DNA from: Acarospora socialis | Lineage: Eukaryota > Ascomycota > Lecanoromycetes > Acarosporales > Acarosporaceae | Direction: 5' to 3' | NCBI GenBank assembly: GCA_025617375.2 | Contig: JAMYGW020000002.1 | Coordinates: forward strand, 558,001-622,000 | Length of the DNA stretch: 64,000 nt | Shown: positions 11,151 through 21,959 of the stretch, in pieces | Position numbering within the stretch: position 1 is the first letter of the stretch | How the letters are laid out: each line of letters opens with the position of its first letter | Position numbers and translations under genes: made by a program | Notes under the pieces: model-generated | Database searches by the model: none | Told to the model about the DNA's origin: nothing | What the model saw: only the letters and a program-made list of their open reading frames with translations

Positions 11151-11830
11151 GGCTAGAACCCTTTAACTGGATATAGAGTTCGAGGGATTGAGCTCTGAAG
11201 CTCTATGCGGCAGACCAAACCTATTGGCTTGGCGGAAGGTGAGAAGCATGTGCCAAGGCCCTGCCGAGCTAGACAGCCCTCCACCATGAAGGTCAGGTAC
11301 AGCTTTCTTCGCGGGATTCCTTCAACATGAGGCCAGCGATGGGGAGAGTTAACATGGAAGACATCTTGGACTACAAGGTCTCTGCGGCAGTTACTGCTAC
11401 CTATAGCCTATGTGGCTGGTTTACTGTGCCGCAGCAAGCAACCCCTGATCTGGGCTATTCTTAGGTGTGCATCAAGGTCTGAAACAGGCAGCTTACTGCG
11501 CAAGCACAAGTTCGGAGATGATTTACCCCTTGTATATTGCAAGACTGGCTTTGCATTGCGCAGAGGTTGACGTTCGCCATATCAAAAGACCTCTCATGCG
11601 CTGTGTAATCCCCCTCCGCGTCTTTCTAGAACTGGACTTCACTTCTCCGTGGGTTTGACGAAAGCCAAAGCCGCCAACGGCGTCAGCGCACCACTTGGTG
11701 AGCGTTCTCTAATTACAAACATCGGATACCAGTCTGATATGGGAAATGATATAGACACTGTCGCCTTGCTATCAAGGAGACTTCCCGCCTTTGGCTGCCT
11801 TTATCTAATGGAATCACAAAAGGTCTATAG
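11151..11830. other. Intergenic; may hold missing 5' exon(s) of the next gene
   Basis: No independent gene is recognised. The first in-frame methionine of the following membrane protein lies too far inside it, so its true start and at least one upstream exon probably fall between about 11600 and 11830. I could not fix the splice. Confidence 0.4.
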
Positions 11831-14208
11831 AACCATCCAGCAAAGTTCCATCCGTTGATTGACCACACATTCCAGAATGCCACGAGAGGTCTGCTCGAGC
11901 TTTTAAACAAAGATCCCATCAAGATACAGAGACCGAACGCTGGCAGATTTTGGGGCAGGTTGTTCTCTCGCAGACGCCTTCACGAAAACGGAAGTAAGGG
12001 AGAAACGGCCAAGGTCGCTGCAAGTACAAGCCGCTTTCAAGCGCTTCGACGATGTCTGATCCATGTCCCGGCTATTGCTATCAGTACTGCGGTGCTGACG
12101 TTGAATTTCGCGAGTGTGTATTGGATGGACCTGGGAACTCTGGGCCAAAATACTATCTTAGGAACACTGCAGTTTGTCGTCAAGCTGCATGAGAGTTTGA
12201 TAGTTATTTCGCTATCTACGATGGTGTTCCACAGCATACAGTATGAGCTCGCGTGCAGAGAGGGCCTTCCCTTGGGTACCATCTTGGCCGGCTATCAGCT
12301 AAACTCGGTCAGCTACCTCTTTAGCGCAGAGTGCTGGGCCGGACTTCGCGGGCAGAAACTGCCAAGGCCTTCTGGCAGCTTCAAGCGCTTGTCCATATTC
12401 CTGACGGTCTTTGGCGCAATCATCCTGGCAGCGTTGTCAGCTCCCGCCATAGGCATCATGGTCATTCCTCGGTTAGCTTGGTGGTTGGTTATCGTACCGC
12501 CGACGGCGACGTTTTATGATCCTGGTACGATAATATTCAAGGGTAACATCACAGATACATCATCTTGTTTCACCGACGACTGTGGGGAGGTTGATGTCTC
12601 TCCTTGGTTTGGATCGTCGTATGGCGCGACAATCGCGAACACTTCGGAGGTCTGGCCTGAAACTTTGACGGCTGCCTACTTGCCTGCCGAGTCCTGCCTA
12701 TCCTCCATGTTCAAAGACAATGTCTCTTGCCCAGCCGGAGGATATGCCCAACTCGCACAAGCCGGTAATAAGCAGCTGAATCCTGCCTTGAACAGAACTC
12801 AATGGAACGTTACTGTCAGAGATGAAAATATATCACGATTTGTCGCATCTGAAACCGACCGGAGCGGCTGGTCTGTCTCATCATCCGTGAGTCAAGTCAC
12901 AGCGAAGCTACTCTGGTTCATGTGGTCAGCTATAGACCCGGAGACAGATTTGCATCGTCCACAACTGAGGAGTAAAGCAGCTGAAGGTTCGGTGCTGTTG
13001 AAGCCGCTAGTCCAAGTCGAATGCACATATGCTGGAAATGGTAGTACTACTGAGACCTTTGCGTTCCCTCATAACGACCTTCGACTACCACCTCTCAAAG
13101 GTTCTGGTGAAACCGTATGGGCACGTAATACAACCATTCTGTTGCCTGATGCTACTTTCAACAACTCGAAGCCGATGCGCTTCTCTTGGGTCGATCTGTC
13201 TGACTACAGTCCATCTCCGTCTCTTGCGGCCGCGTTTTGTTGGCACAAAGCTGTCGCTAGCAATCTATACGACGTGCCATATCCGGATGTCTCCCTGTCA
13301 ATCCCTGAAAACAATGATACCGCCTGGAACTGCACTGCACTATTCACTTGTTCGATCGACGCTCGATGGATGCCAGTGAAGATTTGGGTAGATCCTCGTT
13401 CTGACGACCATATCCACCAAGATTCGCCTTCCGTCCTTGCATTGTTGAATTCAGCCCATTTCCAAGACCTCCAACCGGTCCATATCGATATTGGCTGGGC
13501 TAAGTCTTTGGAAGTTCCTGTCGCAGGGTCCGGTCTTACCGCTGTTGAATATTTTCTAGACTACTCATGGAATTCCGTGACCAACATGTCGGAGGTTACT
13601 ACTGATTTCTCACGTGCACTCGGCATGTTTATTACAGATGGGCTCGCAAGAGTAGGGCTTCGTGAGCGACTCCAGGTAATTCTCCAACTCATTCGATCAC
13701 ACCCAACAGACACTCACATATTGCTACTACTTAGATGAACCACGCGCGTGGATATAACTCTACGGTTGATTTATATGCTAACCACCACGAATGGATTCAA
13801 CTTCGCTTTTCCCTTCACCGACTGGGCTACGGCTATGGCATGAATGGTAAATTGATAGGATTTGCGGCAACCATTCTCCTCCTTCACCTTGCTGTCACGA
13901 TGGTTCATATCATTACTCTTGCGCTCCGGCCCTGGACCTCTGGAAGCTGGGCCACGGTAGGCGGCATCGTGGCATTGGCCATGAACTCCAAGCCAACAGA
14001 GAAGCTGCAAAACACATGTGCGGGCGTTGCAGAGAGCGATACTTTCAATGAGATCGTGACGATTCGAGAAGTTAGTGATGGCCATCTGGAGCTGGTGTTT
14101 GATGAGGACGACGACTACCAAGGGCAATATAAGAGGTTGAAACCAGGGAAACTATATGGTGGTCTTCAATGTGAGAGAGTCGTCGCTGCCATCGATGACG
14201 AAGACTGA
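11831..14208 (+). CDS. Large fungal membrane protein with glycosylated ectodomain (5' end unresolved)
   Basis: The frame is open from 11831. The main exon ends at 13675, a 59-bp intron (13676-13734) follows, and the last exon is 13735-14208. No methionine lies near the beginning, so an upstream exon is missing from this call. The protein starts with two or three membrane segments (CLIHVPAIAISTAVLTLNFA; LSIFLTVFGAIILAALSAPA, then IPRLAWW). A roughly 400-residue presumably extracellular region follows with many Asn-X-Ser/Thr sites (NITD, NTSE, NVSC, NRTQ, NVTV, NGST) and several Cys. One more membrane segment (IGFAATILLLHLAVTMVHII) and a short cytosolic tail close it. The order, including HELxxxxSLSTxV-like and IPRLxWW elements, matches a large filamentous-fungal family often labelled 'formylmethionine deformylase-like'. 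I see no deformylase motif and consider that label unfounded. Function unknown. Confidence 0.75.
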
Positions 14209-15354
14209 CCAAGACCTTGTATAGCTTCCGACACCGCCCGTCAAAGATTTTGCTCGAAACAGGTCAATGTAAACTCGCCGATCCTGACGCACCAAGGGGT
14301 ATTCGACTAAGTCGCTACTGAACGCGTGTGACTGGGGCACAGCAGGTATGGACATCCTCTAGCTTGCTATTCTATTCCTAACGTTAGCAGAAATAAGGCG
14401 TTATGCTTGCGCGACCACATTACGGCGCTAACCTTCAGAGCAACCTCGACGTCGAATCGGTACGACCTTTTGTACTGTGGAAGTCTACTCTTCGACCACC
14501 TGATATCATACACTGATATACTCGTTCGGTGGGTAGGAGCGAGAAGGGAAGTCTCGCCATGAATCCAGACTCTCGCAGTTTAGTGATACGCAGATGATGG
14601 CCCGCGCTATCCTGGCACAGTCGATGAAGGCATGGTTGCGTGTGATGAGGCTGAGCTGAAACTTACCGTCATCTGCTTACTTTGCTCACATAAGGCATCC
14701 GTCCAAGGTAGAGCTATAACGTGAGTTATACATTGCCCAGTGTTACATACTGGAAGCCCTCAGTGAGTACTGTCGTTCCACGCTTAGAAACTTAGCTACG
14801 ACGGGTTCGTGTATGCTCTCTGTCCGTCTGGTCTCTAGTAAATGACTGAAGATAGCAGCCGATGAGCCATATCAACATTTATATATATGCTGGAGAATTT
14901 CACAGAAACCTGTTACCAATGTATGTAATATACTAGACAAAATCGAAGACTCTGCACTACCGAATGAGAGTTCACGATGGTCTGTTACACAGCCATGTCC
15001 GTGAAGATATTTCCAACCGTATCGGGATGTAGGCCCGCATTACCCCTGAATTCAGGGCCGAAGGGTCCATCCCTCGCTTGACCCTAGTCGGATGCCCCAC
15101 CATGGTCCCTCTTTTTCAATGTGAAATACACCTTGGCCTACCTACTCAAGATGACTTGAAGCAATGTGAAGGCTGGTACCTCCTACACTGACAACTCGTT
15201 TACTTCTTCATTGATAACCGACACTTTCTGTACCATAACTCTTCCCAGCTCTCCAGGGCTCTTAGCTCTGTGCCCTGACGCTTGACGATCCCCCACATAG
15301 AGCAGCATCCCTTAAGGAATCAATAACAGAAGGTATGGAGTGGTAACTAAGGCT
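14209..15354. other. Intergenic, about 1.1 kb
   Basis: No gene is seen. It holds the 3' flank of the membrane protein gene and the upstream region of ECT1. There is no tRNA-like or repeat structure I can support. Confidence 0.5.
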
Positions 15355-16882
15355 ATGGACGGCACACAGAACATACCGGCGCCGGGGCGGTGGCCGGTAG
15401 ATCCGCAAGAGGACGTTCCGATCTCCAGAGACCGAATCTGGGTCGATGGATGCTTCGACTTTGCTCATCATGGTAAGCTGGCACACTCGGTTTCCTGGCA
15501 GCTACGAGTCATTCCAAACTGACGCATCTACGTCTTCTTAAGGACATGCGGGTGCAATGCTCCAAGCGCGGAGACTGGGCAAGGAGTTGTTGGTGGGGAT
15601 ACACTCGGACGAGGAGATTATGGATAATAAAGGGCCGACGGTCATGACGCTCAAGGAGAGGTGGGGCTTGATCCATTGGAGATGCAATGGCGAAGCGTTG
15701 ACTGATAGTAGTTTTGCTCTAGGGTGTCTGCGGTCGATGCGTGCAGATGGTCGAGCTTATCAGTTCCCTACGCTCCTTACGTTACGTCTCTGCCTTGGAT
15801 ATCCCATTATGGGTGCTACTACGTTGTCCACGGCGACGACATCACCTCCGACAGTAGCGGTGAGGACTGCTATCGATTCGTGAAAGCTGCCGGTCGGTTC
15901 TTGGTTGTGAAACGAACACCGGGCATATCTACGACGGACTTGGTGGGCCGGATGTTGCTGTGCACGCGTGGCTACTTCATCAGGTCCTTGACGAAGATGC
16001 TGGCCGGAGAGGAGGGTCCTGGAAGTGCGGAAGAGCGAAGACAGCTCGGTGAGGACATGGCCCAGCGGATCAAGGAATACGCGAGCGACGAGACCGGGCT
16101 GCAGCCTGGATGCGAAGTCTGGAGCTGGGACGGATCGAGATCAGCTATGGAAGACGATACCGCGGAAGAAGCGGGCTCTTTCAGAAGAATGGTTGCTGGA
16201 AAGGTACCAAAGCCGGATCAAAGAGTCGTCTACGTCGACGGAGGCTTTGACTTGTTCTCATCCGGCCACATTGAATTTCTCCGTCAGGTTGTTAAGGCTG
16301 AGGAAGAGGATGGCCAGCAAAGCGATTGGTACAATGAAACTGCGAAGAATCAAAGAATTGAAAAGTACGGGGAAGATTATCCTCCCGCTTACGTCGTGGC
16401 TGGCGTGCACGACGACGAAGTTATCAACCGCTGGAAAGGCGTGAATTACCCGATCATGAACATCTTCGAGCGCGGACTCTGCACCTTACAATGCCGCGTA
16501 CGTCTCTCCCAATCTCACCCCCTCTCCCTTCCTTTACACGAACAAGCTGATCTGGTCCCAGTACATTCACGCCGTCGTCTTTTCCGCCCCCTTCACGCCC
16601 ACAAAATCGTACCTGTCCGAACTACCCTACGGCACGCCCTCCGCCGTCTACCACGGCCCGACGTCCTTCATTCCGCTGACCTACGACCCATATACGGGTC
16701 CCAAGGCCATGGGCATCTACCGTGAGATCGGCAAGCATGATTTCCACAACGTGAATGCCGGCGAGATTGTCCAGCGCATCTTGAGGAGCAGGGAGTTGTA
16801 TGAGGAACGGCAGCGGGTCAAGGCGGAGAAGACTGCCCGTGAGGAGGCTGCCAAGCGGTTGGAGAATATAGATGGTGCTTGA
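15355..16882 (+). CDS. ECT1: Ethanolamine-phosphate cytidylyltransferase
   Basis: Four exons (15355-15472, 15543-15660, 15723-16497, 16562-16882) give 443 residues. The enzyme makes CDP-ethanolamine from CTP and phosphoethanolamine in the Kennedy pathway to phosphatidylethanolamine. Two cytidylyltransferase modules are present. The first contains GCFDFAHHGHAGAM with the HxGH motif, split by intron 1, and the LLVGIHSDEEI and ERVSAVDACRW segments; the latter appears only after intron 2 is removed. It continues YVVHGDD and RTPGISTTDLVGRML. The second starts VVYVDGGFDLFSSGHIEFL, where HxGH is replaced by SSGH, then YVVAGVHDDEVINRWKG and ERGLCTLQCRYIHAVVFSAPF. The C terminus is a Glu/Lys/Arg helix. 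All phases agree. Confidence 0.93.
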
Positions 16883-17329
16883 GGCGTTGTGGGAGGAAGG
16901 GGGGACGGTGGAAGATGGGTGCAATGGTTGCATTTCTGGGTTAGGCTGCTGTGCAGAAGACATGGGCGCTGTTTGATGGTATAGCGGTGCATAGCGACGG
17001 CGTTCAACACGTGGGCTCTGATCCAATGATACCCGAGAAGTCGAGAATAACACATTCAACATCACGCTGATTCGTTTACACAAGTGGCAGTAGTCGTGCG
17101 GGTTAAAGATGTTGATGGTACCGAACCAAGTGCATGAGCAACGCCAAGGCCCAAGAATCCGCTAATTCAGTTCTATACCCGACGAAGTCAACGAACTTCT
17201 ATTGTTTATCTACCTCTATGAACAGGCCCAATGTCGCAACCCACTTTCCGAGACATGGATATCACGACAAGCATCCTACTCACAACCAATCTGAAGCCCC
17301 ACGGTTCTGATCTTTCAAGAAGCGCGACT
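16883..17329. other. Tail-to-tail intergenic
   Basis: 3' space between ECT1 and the aminotransferase gene. No gene or structure is supported. Confidence 0.5.
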
Positions 17330-18806
17330 TTATGCAGCCAACCCCTCCTCGTCGATTACAACCGCCCACTCATGTTTCTCCACCCCATACATGATGTCGC
17401 TCAACCACGTCTTTAGCGCCGCCGCATAAACCCCACTCTTACCGTCTGCGAGCGGAATCTGCAGATCCGCGCCGCGGAAATGAATCTCGGACACGGGCGT
17501 GACGAAATACTGCGTTTTCCTTGTCAGTATATCCATTGATTGAGCGCGGAATAGAGAGAAGAGAAGCGAAGCGAAGACGCATATCTCAAGAAAGAAGGAA
17601 GGTTTAAAAAACACCAAGAAGACTTACAGCAGTCCCTACCACAAACGCCTCCAGCACCCTCCCCTCCGCAACCGCCTCCACCACCTCCCCCATCGTAAAC
17701 CTCCTCTCCACGACCTCCACCGCATCCAGTCCCCTCTCCCCCTGCTTCCCACCCCTCAACCGTCCCCTCGCCAATTCCAACACACTCGCCCTCGTAACCC
17801 CCTCCAACACCACCCCATCCTCCAACGGCGCTGTCACCAACTGCACCCTCCCCCCGTGCGTCCTCCAGACCACGAAGAAATTACTCGCCCCCGACTCCGT
17901 CACCACACCGTCGGGCCCGAACAGCCACAACACCTGATCGTACCCCCGGGCACGCGCCTCCGCTCCCGCGGCGAGGGAAGGCCCGTAGTTGGCGCCGAGC
18001 TTGACGTTACCGAAGCCGCCGGGCCAGGCGCGGACGGCGTCGACGCTGCTGGCGAGGAGCTTAAGGCCTGGGTTAGGCGGGTCCGCGGCTTTGGTTGCGG
18101 AGCCGGGGCCGTTGAGAGCCGGGGCGCGAGAGGCGTGGGACGTCGCAGCTGCTGGTGCTGGCGATGGCGGCGGAGGCGCATCGTAACTCGGCATGCAGCA
18201 CGCGACGACGAACAGGAGCGCTTCGCGCGGCTTCTGCACGCCCAGCGCGGCGGTGGTGGCGATCATCGTCGGGCGAAGGTAGAGAAAGGTGCCAGGTTGA
18301 GTCTTCGGCAGCCATTTGGGGCCGTCGATGGCGACGAGCTTGATGATCAACTTTTGCAGCTCCGCGGGGTCGAAGGCCGGCAGGGCGATGCGCGTGGCGC
18401 TGCGGAGCATGCGTGCGCAGTTGCGGTCTGGGCGGAAGAGGCGCAGACGGCGATCGTGGCCGCGGTAGAATTTGAGTCCTTCGAAGCAGGTAGTCGCGTA
18501 CTGCAGGACGGAGGCGGTCGGCATGAGGGTGAGGGCCGCGTAGGGTTGCAGGGAGGGCGCGGCCCAGCCGGTGGAGCAGGTCCAGGTCGCGGTTATCATG
18601 TGGTCGGTGCAGGTGCTTTGGGACCAGACTTCGGGGGAGTTGAGGGCGGGCACGGGGCGGGGGGAGGTGGTGGGCGTGATGGTGAGGAGGGAGGCGTTGA
18701 GGTCGGGAAGGGTGGAGGAGGGCGTTGTTGTGGCGATGGTGTGGTTCATGTTAGGGGTGGTGAGCTCGGATGGTGTCGTGTCGTGGAAGATGGCGGAGGG
18801 AGACAT
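17330..18806 (-). CDS. Branched-chain amino acid aminotransferase-like enzyme (fold-type IV PLP)
   Basis: Two exons (18806-17628 and 17509-17330; intron GTAAGT...CGCAG) give 452 residues. Class-IV aminotransferase features are clear: YATTCFEGLKFYRG near residue 105, RLFRPDRNCARMLRSATR, FLYLRPTMIATTAALGV, the presumed PLP lysine in GNVKLGANYGPSL, QVLWLFGPDGVVTESGASNFF and LEDGVVLEGVTRASVLELA. Such enzymes interconvert Leu, Ile and Val with their 2-oxo acids. There is a Pro/Ala-rich insertion of about 50 residues (PPPPSPAPAAATS) between ACCMPSYDA and LKLLASS that typical BCATs lack. The N-terminal 60 residues are Thr/Ser/Pro-rich without an obvious mitochondrial presequence, suggesting a cytosolic form. 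Third positions are strongly GC-biased and create a 323-codon shadow frame on the plus strand. A specialised or secondary-metabolism aminotransferase cannot be excluded. Confidence 0.87.
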
Positions 18807-18877
18807 GGTGGAGAATGGATAAAGTGAGTATCAACCTGTAGCTGATGTTACTCAGATATGTGACGGAGGACAGAGAA

Positions 18878-18894
18878 ATATATATATATATATA
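18878..18894. repeat. (AT)n microsatellite
   Basis: Seventeen bases of alternating A and T about 75 bp upstream of the aminotransferase start codon; possibly a TATA-rich promoter tract. Confidence 0.85.
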
Positions 18895-20584
18895 GAGATT
18901 AACACTTATGAGTCACAGCAGATCAAACACACTAGATGTGAATCAACACAGAGCGAGCTCTTATCTAGACATCTGGCAGGTTGCAAGCGCAGACTAGACT
19001 GGCGCCAAAACTCGGCCTCAATCTCACATTGTGACGGCTTGGAAAGGCCATTGCGGCATAGGCTCCAGTGTCCGGCATCGGAATGGATCCGCAGATGCTC
19101 CTGGACAATTGACCGCATGTGTTGCGATACGACTTAACACCATGTTGCTAGGTCTGAATGGGCGTGACGTTTGTGGAGTTAACGCCGGTACAAGCCGCTA
19201 GTAAGCGTTGGCGGTGTACTTTGTAGAAGTACTCTTCTCTCTATATCATACTGCACGCGGCGGTAAGAGGGTTAATGATAATTGTGATTCAGTATGGACC
19301 GGGCAATTGGCCTTGGGTCTTCCCGGGCTAGCAACGCATTAGATTCCGCTGCTTTGAAGTCTAGGCGATGAAGAGGGCAGATGCTACAACCCGCTGGAAA
19401 CAGTAGCATAAAACCGAAGACACCGTCACAACTCCCGTGAGAGTCCGCAAACCGGTACAGTCTCCAAGTACAGGCCTTTCACTAATGCAAGCCTTCCAAA
19501 TATTGAGGATGTGTCTGCGTAGCTGCTCTGATCCGAAGCTCAGTAACACCTTATGTGCATGCTCAGTTATGAACCTTTACCCTTAACATCACGTCTTGAC
19601 GTCAGAACCGTCGAGTCCCATTTCCTTCTCTATCTAAGGTGAGTTGAAACTTGCCCAGTATGTTGATAGCCAGCTATTGGCTGTATGTCTTGTTCAAACG
19701 GCTGAGGCCCGAAGGTACCCGTCCACCGCTTCCGCATCGACTTGAGGTTTTAAATGTCGTATTATGACTGTTTAATTGCTTAATGCGTTCATCTAGTGAC
19801 ACTGTCTCAGCGAGTCTCTCGAGCTCAGTGGTTGTGGTAAGACTTGATTGCTGTTCGCCGAGAGAGCTGAAGTTTTCCCTTCCCCTGGCGGCGATGGCTC
19901 CGTGGATCGCGTAGAGTTCGTGGAAAAGGTGATCAACACAGCAGCATGGACCATGTCGCTGGATGCAAGGTTGCAATCTCAAACTGGTGTGAGACTATTG
20001 GCCTCTGGTGAGAGAGAGACTGATTAGATGTGTAAAGGGTAATGACGGGTCAGACCAGGTGCTTACAAAGAACGCACCAGTTGACAAACCTATGTCAAGT
20101 CCTATCACACCTCCAGAGCATGATGCAGGATGTGAACTGTATGATTGGTGACTCGCAAACTGGTTGTTGTGGTTAGTATTTTGCACGAAGTTCTGGTGTT
20201 TTCCTCCGAGACAATGAGCTGCTTGTGCTTCAAGGATCATAGATGGTGCATTGCCCGCGCCTTTTGGATTCCAGTTGCAATACTTGCTCGCAATATGGAC
20301 ATTGCTGCTGCATTCATTATCTATCATCTCGACGTTGTGTGTAAATGTTATGCAATATATTCTCCAATAAACATGCGACTTAGTCCTCAAGCGATGCGTC
20401 GACATAAAAGCATGGAGTAACAAAAAGGCAAAAGTTCAGGCCCCGTTGGGCCCTATGAAAACTCATACCGTTTAAGATAATCCTCGTTTTACAGGAAGTC
20501 CACCGCCCCAAAGTCAGGTTCCCGGTTCGAGTTACGGCGTGGTAGGACGTATGCGAGCCTCGAGGCGTTGTTGATATTGTGAAT

Positions 20585-20695
20585 CCGCCGGGAGTCGAAC
20601 CTGTGACCTTTGACCCGACCTCTCGAGAGGCTTGAGGTTGATTAGCGGAAAGTGCTGTGAACTGAGTGAGGGAAAGAGAACTTACCGCCCAGCCA
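20585..20695 (-). other. Degenerate tRNA-like element or Pol III-type boxes
   Basis: On the minus strand a perfect B-box (GGTTCGACTCC, 20601-20591) lies about 94 bases downstream of an A-box-like word (TGGCTGGGCGG, 20695-20685). A palindromic CTCTCGAGAG sits between them. I cannot fold a convincing acceptor or T-stem: only three of five T-stem pairs form, and no 5' partner for the 3' end is found. So it is not called as a tRNA. It may be a decayed tRNA or tRNA-derived element. A second, imperfect B-box-like word lies on the plus strand at about 20523-20535. Confidence 0.3.
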
Positions 20696-21141
20696 CAGGT
20701 TGACGAGAGAGAAACCTTTCACTTTAATATATAACCCTCCTTTTCAGCTCCACAACTGGCCATAGCTCTTGCACTCAATGTCCTCCAATCTCTGGGAGTC
20801 ACTGGGATCACACCTGCCAATGCCTCGGTTTTCTGCACTTTCACGCTCCGCCAAGCTATCTTGAGGTCAATCACGAACATGCAGATGTGCACAACAACAT
20901 GGCTGTAATTCTCATCATCAACGCGTCCCTGAAAATATTAATTGGCAGCATTGTCAAACACTTTGGCAAATCATTGACCTAACGTAACGAAACATATATA
21001 CAAGACGTCGCTGTCGATGCTTGCGTCAAAGAGAGTCATACACATGTACTCATACACAGCGATTAACGATTGTTATGAAACTCGGCTCACTCAAGTTTGT
21101 TGCATTACTTCTTAAGCTCAAATACCTTCAACTCGTACAGC

Positions 21142-21731
21142 CTATCCTTCCGCTTCCACAAGCACACCCTTCTCCTCCAGCATCTTCGCCAGCTCGCCAT
21201 TCTGATGCATCGACGCTAAGATGTCGCAACCTCCAACAAATTCCTTGTCGACGTACAACTGTGGTATGGTCGGCCACTCAGAATACTCCTTAATGCCTGT
21301 ATCAGAATCCTCGTCAGCACCGGTCGTTACCTGAGATCTGACTGCCGTCTCTCATATATCACGGACCTTGTCTCAGCTCTTCGTCCTCCAGCACATTGAA
21401 CGCAGTAAACTTCTGCGGATCCACGCCCTGCAGTCCGAGTATCTGTATGCTTGCTCTTGAGAACCCACACTGTGGCATTTCTGGAGTCCCTTTCATGAAC
21501 AGCACGACCGGCGCGGACCCAACGGCCTTGTCTATCGCGGCTCTTGTCTCTGAAGACAGCAGTCGAATCTGTTGAGGTGAGAGGCGGGAGATTTGAGGAA
21601 TGGCATATCGGGACGCGGTTGGCCGCGATAGTTGGGATATTTGTCGCAAACCCTCGACTACAGTTAGCAACAGATGCGCCAGATTGTTCTGTACAAAAAC
21701 CCACCGCTGAGATTGCTGTTCTGGAAATCAT
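21142..21731 (-). CDS. GRX5: Mitochondrial monothiol glutaredoxin
   Basis: Three exons are inferred: 21731-21701, 21657-21367 and 21296-21142, giving about 158 residues. The core is a monothiol glutaredoxin: [20 protein letters not shown], active site CGFS (about residues 74-77), [11 protein letters not shown] joined across intron 2 to [16 protein letters not shown], then [11 protein letters not shown]. Grx5 transfers Fe-S clusters in the mitochondrial matrix. The N terminus (MISRTAIS, then an Arg/Ser/Gln-rich stretch) fits a presequence. The first intron is ambiguous. A GTTTTT donor with TAG acceptor, or a GTGGGT donor with GAG acceptor five bases further, both keep the frame, differing by three residues. 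Combining the strongest donor with the strongest acceptor would break the frame. The gene is divergent from the PPC decarboxylase gene, 228 bp away. Confidence 0.9.
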
Positions 21732-21959
21732 GGTTAATTGCTGTGATGTTCTGAACTAGGTGAGGTTAGGCTTGGAGTTCGTACGGGTACCGACATCTCG
21801 GCAACGCTCGCGCCACTGCGGGATGATGTCGATGTTTACAAAGCGGACCGAACCACACCAACCTTCTTCCATACTCCCACTGTTAACTATCGACGAGCTG
21901 GGTATAATTTCTACAGTGGTGGCTCTTTCACTTGACCTACTGTATGCCGGGAATTTACC

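Larger units (their letters stand above)
18807..21141. other. Gene-poor 2.3 kb
   Basis: No confident gene. It starts with the promoter of the aminotransferase gene, which includes an alternating AT tract. Minus-strand frames at 19674-19982 and 19995-20423 could conceivably be exons of an unknown gene but show no motif. A tRNA-like internal-promoter pattern near 20585-20700 is annotated separately. Confidence 0.4.

Noticed and set aside
11831-18806. Secondary-metabolite cluster around the aminotransferase and the membrane protein
   Set aside because: No backbone synthase, tailoring oxidase or cluster regulator is nearby; ECT1, a primary-metabolism gene, lies between them.
17856-18827. A 323-codon open frame on the plus strand
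   Set aside because: It is antisense to the aminotransferase gene, rich in Gly, Arg and Glu, and explained by third-position GC bias; it has no motif.
19674-20423. Two adjacent minus-strand frames that could be exons of one small gene
   Set aside because: A GTAAGC...CACCAG intron could be drawn between them, but neither part resembles a protein family and the start is arbitrary.
20461-20560. Plus-strand tRNA suggested by GGTTCGAG
   Set aside because: The T-stem does not pair and no acceptor stem or anticodon arm can be built.
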